Of a DNA stretch of 64,000 nucleotides, positions 59,372 through 64,000 are shown in pieces. The notes below the pieces were generated by a model that did no database searches, was not told the DNA's origin, and saw nothing but the letters and a program-made list of their open reading frames with translations. Source of the DNA: Trichomonas tenax (Eukaryota > Parabasalia > Trichomonadida > Trichomonadidae); NCBI GenBank assembly GCA_023091735.1, contig JALKBU010000007.1:1-64000 (forward strand), read 5' to 3'. The position numbers and the translations under genes are program-made. Position 1 is the stretch's first letter; the number at the start of each line of letters is the position of its first letter.

Positions 59372-59769
59372 CAAGGAAACTTTCTTGAAAAATAACTCAA
59401 TGCCTCAATAATAAAATTTTAACAACACTCAACATATATAATATTTAGTTCATATATTAACTATTTTCATCATTGTTTCTTTAATTTGATAATCTTCAGC
59501 GTGATTCATCTTCACATAAATATCAATATGTTCATTTTCATTATTAAATACTGTATTCATACCATAGTCCTCAAGTAATTATATTTAATCATGTTTTAGA
59601 GCTTTAATAAAGAAAATATTATTTTTCAAATAATATATTTTAATTTCTGAATATAAATATTTTTCAAATAGATATGGATATATTTTTGATTTCGTATTTT
59701 GGTTGTGTTTACGCATTAACAATGAATGTATTTTTAAAACAATAAAATTTTAACATACATTAATAATAA
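59372..59769. other. Intergenic, AT-rich
   Basis: About 400 bp with nothing recognised. Confidence 0.45.
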
Positions 59770-60564
59770 TTATAACTGGGTAAGTTGTTGTCGAAGCTTA
59801 GCAATTTCTTGCTTGCTTTCGATGTCGAATCTTTCCATATCATCTTTAATCGAATTTATATCATTTTGCTCATCGCGAATTCTATTTTCTAAGTCTTCGA
59901 TGGTCTTCAGTATAATGAGATGAGCTTCATCTTGTTTGTGTGTCATGATTTCGTTTTCTTTATCATCTAATTTTTGACGAATCTTTCCATTTCTCAATTT
60001 TTGTTCCGTAATCTGCCTCTCTAACTCGTGAATGATTTTCTTGTGTTTCTTTTCGAGATCAGGATGAAATTGTGCTCTGGCTTCTTGCAATTGCTTTGTT
60101 ACTGTTTTAAGCTCTGCGTCTGTGTTTTTCTTCTCTGCAACAACGCGTGCGAGTTCCATATGGAGCATTAAACACTCTTCTTGAAGTTCGTTAATCACGG
60201 CAGCGAGATCTGATGTATTTAAAGATGCAATTTCAGCACGTTTAGCGGCAGATAGCTGTTCTACTTGTCTGTATTCCTTTTCTAACGAATTTGTATCAGT
60301 GCTTAGGTGTGCAGTGTAAGTTTCAGGTCTGTGTGTGATATCAACGAGTCTCTTTATCTTTGCCTTGAGAAGGCTCTTCTCTTGTTCCAAGTTATGCAAC
60401 TCCCGCTTCAATATTCCGACTTCTTCGACAGTTGGAGCGTCATCAGGCGAGAAAAAGCGAGCAGAACGCCTTCCCTGCTGTGTGCATATATGCCTCCTCG
60501 CTGTGCGCGGGTTTGTCGGGGCTTGATGCTGTGAAGATGCGCGAATACTCGTTTGTCGTGACAT
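59770..60564 (-). CDS. Coiled-coil protein, 264 aa
   Basis: The ATG at 60564 (MSRQTSIRASSQHQ) is chosen over an upstream in-frame Met because an AAAAGTGAC element (about 60596-60604) and TGTCATGTAAA (60638-60648, read on this strand) lie just upstream. Residues 1-45 are basic, Ser/Arg-rich and disordered. About 48-264 is continuous coiled coil (VGILKRELHNLEQEKSLLKA, LEKKHKKIIHELERQITEQK, ENRIRDEQNDINSIKDDMER). It may be a flagellar or cytoskeletal component by general character, but no specific family is recognised. Confidence 0.6.
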   Translation of the reverse strand: MSRQTSIRASSQHQAPTNPRTARRHICTQQGRRSARFFSPDDAPTVEEVGILKRELHNLEQEKSLLKAKIKRLVDITHRPETYTAHLSTDTNSLEKEYRQVEQLSAAKRAEIASLNTSDLAAVINELQEECLMLHMELARVVAEKKNTDAELKTVTKQLQEARAQFHPDLEKKHKKIIHELERQITEQKLRNGKIRQKLDDKENEIMTHKQDEAHLIILKTIEDLENRIRDEQNDINSIKDDMERFDIESKQEIAKLRQQLTQL

Positions 60565-60973
60565 TATTAAGTCTTTACAAACGATTTTTTGTAAAGTCAC
60601 TTTTAATCTACATATCAATTTTTTGTTACATTGGGTCTTTACATGACATATTTTGATATAAATTGAGCACTTTTAAAATATTCATCTTGAGCTTTATTCT
60701 ATGAGCTTGCAAACACTCAAAGCAACTTAAGCAGCACATAGCACCTGATTGATATGTCATAACAATCACATTTCTCCTACATTTCAAATTTTCAATTAAT
60801 ATAATACATTTGAAGCAAAATCTTTTATTTCACAAATTATCATAGCCGAGCGTAATCCAAATCTAAACTTTGACTATTCTAAAGCTTGAATTAAATGTTC
60901 AAAAATAAATTCAGAAGGATAAATAAGAGAAAGCGCATTGGGTATGTTGTTATAATCTGTTAGTGAATATCGT
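60565..60973. other. Intergenic, AT-rich
   Basis: Contains TTTACATGACA at 60638-60648 and AGTCACTTTTAATC at about 60595-60608, assigned above as upstream elements of the coiled-coil gene. Nothing else recognised. Confidence 0.4.
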
Positions 60974-61966
60974 TTACTGGAAAACAAGCTCGAAATCATC
61001 ATCATCTGCACCTTCGATGATAACTTCGATTGGACACCACTCTGGCATGCCGAGTGTTGTCAAGAGCCTCATTGCGTCCTGGAGAGCTGTTCTCTTGGCA
61101 GTCTTTGGAGCACTCTTTCCGACGTGGACGAATAGCTTGTCGTTGTTTCTGACATAGACAATCTTGTCGGATGGGAGGGCTGTCTTCTTGACGGCGGCAT
61201 CCTTGGCGAGAATCTTTCCGTTGACGTCATAGATGGCCTTGACGAATTCGGCCTCGAACGTGGCATCATCTTGAGCGGCTGGCTGGATCTCACCATCAGT
61301 GCCGAGAACAGCGTCCAACTCAGCATTTGGCTCATCATCGATCCTGATAACATTTGCCTTTGGATCTGCCTTCTTCAAGACGTCGACAGCATTAGCGCCC
61401 TTCAGCTTCTCGAAGTTGTTGGCCTGCTTACCGATCCAGAGGAAGAACTTGCCTGGAGAGTGGATAATGAAGACGTCACCGTGATTGAGTGAGCTGCGCT
61501 TTGTTGGGACGAGGCAGAGAACTGGGTTCTTCTTGCCCTTGATCTGGTATACTTCGACACCCTTCTTGACCTCGACCTGTTTGAAGCCACTTGCTACTCC
61601 GCCATCAAGGTACTTGATGCCTCCAAACTCGTCGAAAAGTGAGATGAATGAGTCAGATTCGTGGTTCTGGACTTCTCTGTGCTGTGTAGCGTGTCCATCG
61701 AAGCGGTCGTCGCACTCGATTGACTTAATGGCAGCAGCACCCTTCTCGTCTGTTGTTGACTCAGCGCCGAGCCAGAAATAAACATCGCGGATGATGCGCT
61801 TGGATGTGCCCTTGATGAAAGCGTGGTAGAAAACGTAAGAATCGCCAGTGTAGAACTCACCGAGCTTCTGGACTTTGACGAGCTTGAAGTTCTCTATCCT
61901 CCATCCCAGTAGGCCAACGAACTCCTCTGAGATCGCTTTGAACTCTTCATCAACTGCGCCAGACAT
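60974..61966 (-). CDS. Gelsolin-family actin regulator (severin/fragmin/CapG-like)
   Basis: 330 aa from the ATG at 61966 (MSGAVDEEFKAI), with TCACTTTAATTGCG just upstream. Three gelsolin repeats fit the length: repeat 1 has LGWRIENFKLVKV, GEFYTGDSYVFYHAF, DVYFWLGAESTTDEKGAAAI; repeat 2 has GGIKYLDGGVASGFKQVEV, LNHGDVFIIHSPGKFFLWIG, NNFEKLKGANAVDVL; repeat 3 has PSDKIVYVRNNDKLFVHVGK and AMRLLTTLGMP. Such proteins sever and cap actin filaments in a Ca-dependent way. Codon use is markedly GC-rich compared with neighbours, which implies high expression. The stop lies in GTAAAC (TAAA). It is probably cytosolic. Confidence 0.92.
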   Translation of the reverse strand: MSGAVDEEFKAISEEFVGLLGWRIENFKLVKVQKLGEFYTGDSYVFYHAFIKGTSKRIIRDVYFWLGAESTTDEKGAAAIKSIECDDRFDGHATQHREVQNHESDSFISLFDEFGGIKYLDGGVASGFKQVEVKKGVEVYQIKGKKNPVLCLVPTKRSSLNHGDVFIIHSPGKFFLWIGKQANNFEKLKGANAVDVLKKADPKANVIRIDDEPNAELDAVLGTDGEIQPAAQDDATFEAEFVKAIYDVNGKILAKDAAVKKTALPSDKIVYVRNNDKLFVHVGKSAPKTAKRTALQDAMRLLTTLGMPEWCPIEVIIEGADDDDFELVFQ

Positions 61967-62174
61967 TTCGCAATTAAAGTGAAGTGAGATATTTGAATAA
62001 AATTTTTTATTTTGTCTTTTTTTGCAATTGCCCATTATGCTATATAATTATTCATCGCGAAAATGTCAAAAATAAGTTAAATTTAAGATTCCAAGAGTCA
62101 TGTTTTCCGATAAAAATGAAAAGAAATTGATTTTGGAAAGCTGTCAAAATTTGTTCGATCAAATAAAATTTCAC

Positions 62175-62331
62175 AAAAAGGTGACATATCGATTGAATTA
62201 TCGATAAAAGTGACTTAAATTGAACAGCTCTGTTTTGAATATTTAAAAGTGTCAAAGCCATTTTTGAAAACCTCTCTTCGAAATTGAAACAGTCTGTTCG
62301 GATTTTTAAAAAGTGAGAACTAAAAGTGAAG
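62175..62331 (-). promoter_or_regulatory. Cluster of AAAAGTGA-type words between gelsolin and exportin genes
   Basis: On the plus strand: AAAAAGGTGACA (62175), AAAAGTGAC (62206), AAAAGTGTCA (62245), AAAAAGTGAGA (62308) and AAAAGTGAAG (62322). On the minus strand, the transcribed strand of the gelsolin gene, these read TCACTTTT, the initiator core. They lie 200-370 bp upstream of that gene's start. They may be multiple start sites or upstream elements; alternatively they may come from the AT-rich composition. Confidence 0.3.
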
Positions 62332-62850
62332 AGATAATTCTCTCTCTTGTAAAGGTTGGACATATTTCGATTTTGTTCATTCAGACGTTCTCTGTTGTTG
62401 ATGTCGAGTTTATTTTGTTGAGATTTTAAGGATTGCGGATCTTTCAAATTTTTTTGATCAGATTCTCTAACAAAAACAAACCAATTTCGAATCACAAAGT
62501 TTCAATCTTCTATGTGTTTTTTCATATATTTACACGATCAGACTGCTCTGTTGTTGATTTTATTTGAGAATAAAATTTAGTCTTGACTACCAGATTGTAT
62601 CACATCAAATACAGCATTTTTCGAGCATTGAAATCTACAGCGATAAACTTCGTGCAAAATATATTTTTCATAAAAATCAAACATCAAAAATTTTCATAAC
62701 CTCTTTACCATTCTCTATTTTTATTATTTTATAGCATAAATCTTGAATTAAAAGGTGATAACTCCAAAATTAACAAAATATAAAATAAAATTCACTCTAT
62801 CTTTATAAAATATCTATTACAAAAATCAAACAATTTCTCGACAAAATTAA

Positions 62851-64000
62851 TCACTCAACAGGCGCCGGCCCTTCGATACCTGGGATGTGTTCAACCTGTT
62901 GCTCGGTCATAATTCTCAGTTGTTCTGCTTCCTGCATTCTCAGTTCTGGATCTGTTGGTGTGAATGTCTTTGACTCAACGAGGATATCTCTGATTGTTGT
63001 CCTGAAGACGTTCGCATCTTCAACGACATTCATGAGCATTGTAACAGCATCCAATGTCATTGTGATGTCAATATTCGGGAAAACAGATGCTTCAACAAGC
63101 CATGTTGCAAGAACTTCAGGAGTAATTCCTTCAATGTTTTTAATGTATCCAACAACATTCCTCAATGTTGCAACTTGCTCATCGAAGACAACTTTGTGAG
63201 TTGCATCTGTTAGTGTTGAGAATGCATGTAAAAAGATCGACTGGAAGATCTCAACTGTTGAAGAGTCTGTTGGCAACTTAGCAACCATTTGTGCCATGGC
63301 TCTGAAAGCAGGAGCCGAGACATCATATCCTGGATGATCTTCACCACGCTGTATAACATCAATCAATGTCAACACATCGAAATGATTTCCAATGACTTCG
63401 AGATCCAAAAATGCTGTGAAGCCAGCAATCATCTTGTAGAAAGCAGGTCTGAAGTGCCCAAAGCTCTGATAGTTACCACGCTGTCCAAGCATTGGTAGCG
63501 TTGCTCCAACAAGTCTTGCGAACATATCGACAACAGCATCGTTGATGCCATCTTGAATATCAGTGCTCACCAAAGCCATCAACTCTAGAACATCAGGAAC
63601 GCGTAAGTCCATAAGAAGGAAGCCCGGTCTCATCTGTTTCTCTGCTTCTGGTTGATCGCCTTCCATCAAGAAGTTGCCTTCATCTGTTGCATCCAAGTAA
63701 TCGCGAACAACTGTTTCGAGAAGTGGATGAAGCATCTGTGCAATGAATGATTGCATGTTCGGTGATGACTTCTGATATAAACTGAACATATTGATGAAAA
63801 TCAGGAGAACAGAGGACTTGATGTGGATGAAGCTTGACATCCAAAGTCTGTTGCCTGTCTCTCGTATGCAGTTGATGGCTGCTTGTGTTGCTGCTCTATA
63901 AATGGACATCAATGTATCAAAGAGACTCGACAATGTTGGAATATAAAGCTGTGGATTATTGATGCCAATGAATCTATGGCAATCAAGTGCGAATTGAACC
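62851..64000 (-). CDS. XPO1: Exportin-1 (CRM1) family, copy 2; C-terminal part, runs off the window edge
   Basis: The frame is open to position 64000, so the N-terminus lies outside; about 383 residues are visible. They follow the CRM1 C-terminal HEAT repeats: MLHPLLETVVRDYLDA (as PPLLEPVLGDYNRN), VPDVLELMALVSTDI (as REPEVLSLMATII), FRPAFYKMIAGFTAF (as HRLNFFKLLRAIN), then FRTTIRDILVESKTFTPTDP matching the CRM1 FKNHIRDFLVQSKEFS signature, and an acidic end. It is closer to canonical CRM1 than the gene at 8185 and has a GC-richer codon use. Both presumably export NES cargo with RanGTP, or they may have divided the work. Confidence 0.8.
   Translation of the reverse strand, partial: VQFALDCHRFIGINNPQLYIPTLSSLFDTLMSIYRAATQAAINCIRETGNRLWMSSFIHIKSSVLLIFINMFSLYQKSSPNMQSFIAQMLHPLLETVVRDYLDATDEGNFLMEGDQPEAEKQMRPGFLLMDLRVPDVLELMALVSTDIQDGINDAVVDMFARLVGATLPMLGQRGNYQSFGHFRPAFYKMIAGFTAFLDLEVIGNHFDVLTLIDVIQRGEDHPGYDVSAPAFRAMAQMVAKLPTDSSTVEIFQSIFLHAFSTLTDATHKVVFDEQVATLRNVVGYIKNIEGITPEVLATWLVEASVFPNIDITMTLDAVTMLMNVVEDANVFRTTIRDILVESKTFTPTDPELRMQEAEQLRIMTEQQVEHIPGIEGPAPVE

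Noticed and set aside
62052..62495. 147-codon minus-strand open frame upstream of the gelsolin gene
   Set aside because: The translation is Phe/Leu/Asn-rich and without domain pattern. The region looks like promoter DNA with repeated AAAAGTGA words, so the open frame is probably chance.

Overview
The window looks like nuclear DNA of a trichomonad (parabasalid protist). Tritrichomonas seems more likely than Trichomonas vaginalis, but I cannot settle the species from sequence alone. The reasons: it is very AT-rich; the genes are intronless; a TCAYTTTTCATTA-type initiator sits directly against some start codons (57937-57948 and 33725-33736); several stop codons overlap TAAA; there is a hydrogenosome-type Tim17/22/23 protein; and the repertoire (Myb-like factor, Rab, LRR-PP2C, ankyrin family, Pmp-like protein, flagellar coiled-coil and MORN proteins, AEC transporter) fits that group. 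About 24 genes look intact. Several others are clearly broken.

Layout. 1-14.4 kb is gene-rich: a membrane protein with a nitrilase-like domain, CHMP1 (ESCRT-III), AP-3 delta adaptin, a Tim17-family translocase subunit, a broken Vps33 pseudogene, exportin-1, a cysteine-rich discoidin-like protein, a Pmp-like fragment and MORN5. 14.4-20.3 kb is a pile of nested mobile elements: an inverted-repeat element; element A split by element B; and element C with 166-bp terminal inverted repeats. 20.3-22.4 kb carries a cytochrome b5 and a cyclic-nucleotide-binding-domain protein. 22.4-26.5 kb has no clear gene, but holds a 19-bp periodic motif array followed by a GC-enriched, strongly foldable segment. 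26.5-31.7 kb has PRPP synthetase, a long coiled-coil protein and a decayed ankyrin gene. 31.7-43.3 kb mixes genes (a MurG-like glycosyltransferase with a C-terminal membrane anchor, a MINDY-type deubiquitinase, a CCDC42/CFAP73-type protein) with elements A, D, B and a pogo-like transposon. 43.6-64 kb is again gene-rich: an EDC4-like protein, an auxin-efflux-carrier-family transporter, a second discoidin-like paralogue, a Myb-like protein, a Rab GTPase, LRR-PP2C, a Sec20-type SNARE, an armadillo-like protein, a coiled-coil protein, a gelsolin-family actin regulator and, running off the right edge, a second exportin-1.

Functional threads. Membrane traffic is well represented (CHMP1, AP-3 delta, Vps33 relic, Rab, Sec20), as is nuclear export (two CRM1-type genes 50 kb apart). 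Cytoskeleton and flagella account for MORN5, the CCDC42-like protein, gelsolin and other coiled coils. Eukaryotic neighbours need not share a pathway, and I see no operon-like logic beyond short gaps between same-strand genes.

The least expected signals are these: (1) recurrent TGACATGTAAA motifs that form phased arrays with about 19-bp and about 30-bp spacing; (2) a foldable, GC-enriched putative RNA locus next to one array; (3) several almost perfect terminal-inverted-repeat elements that imply recent mobility; (4) an apolipoprotein-N-acyltransferase-like membrane protein that appears to have lost its catalytic cysteine; (5) two paralogous CC-rich discoidin-like proteins of equal length that share an invariant acidic VSIIGHISK tail.
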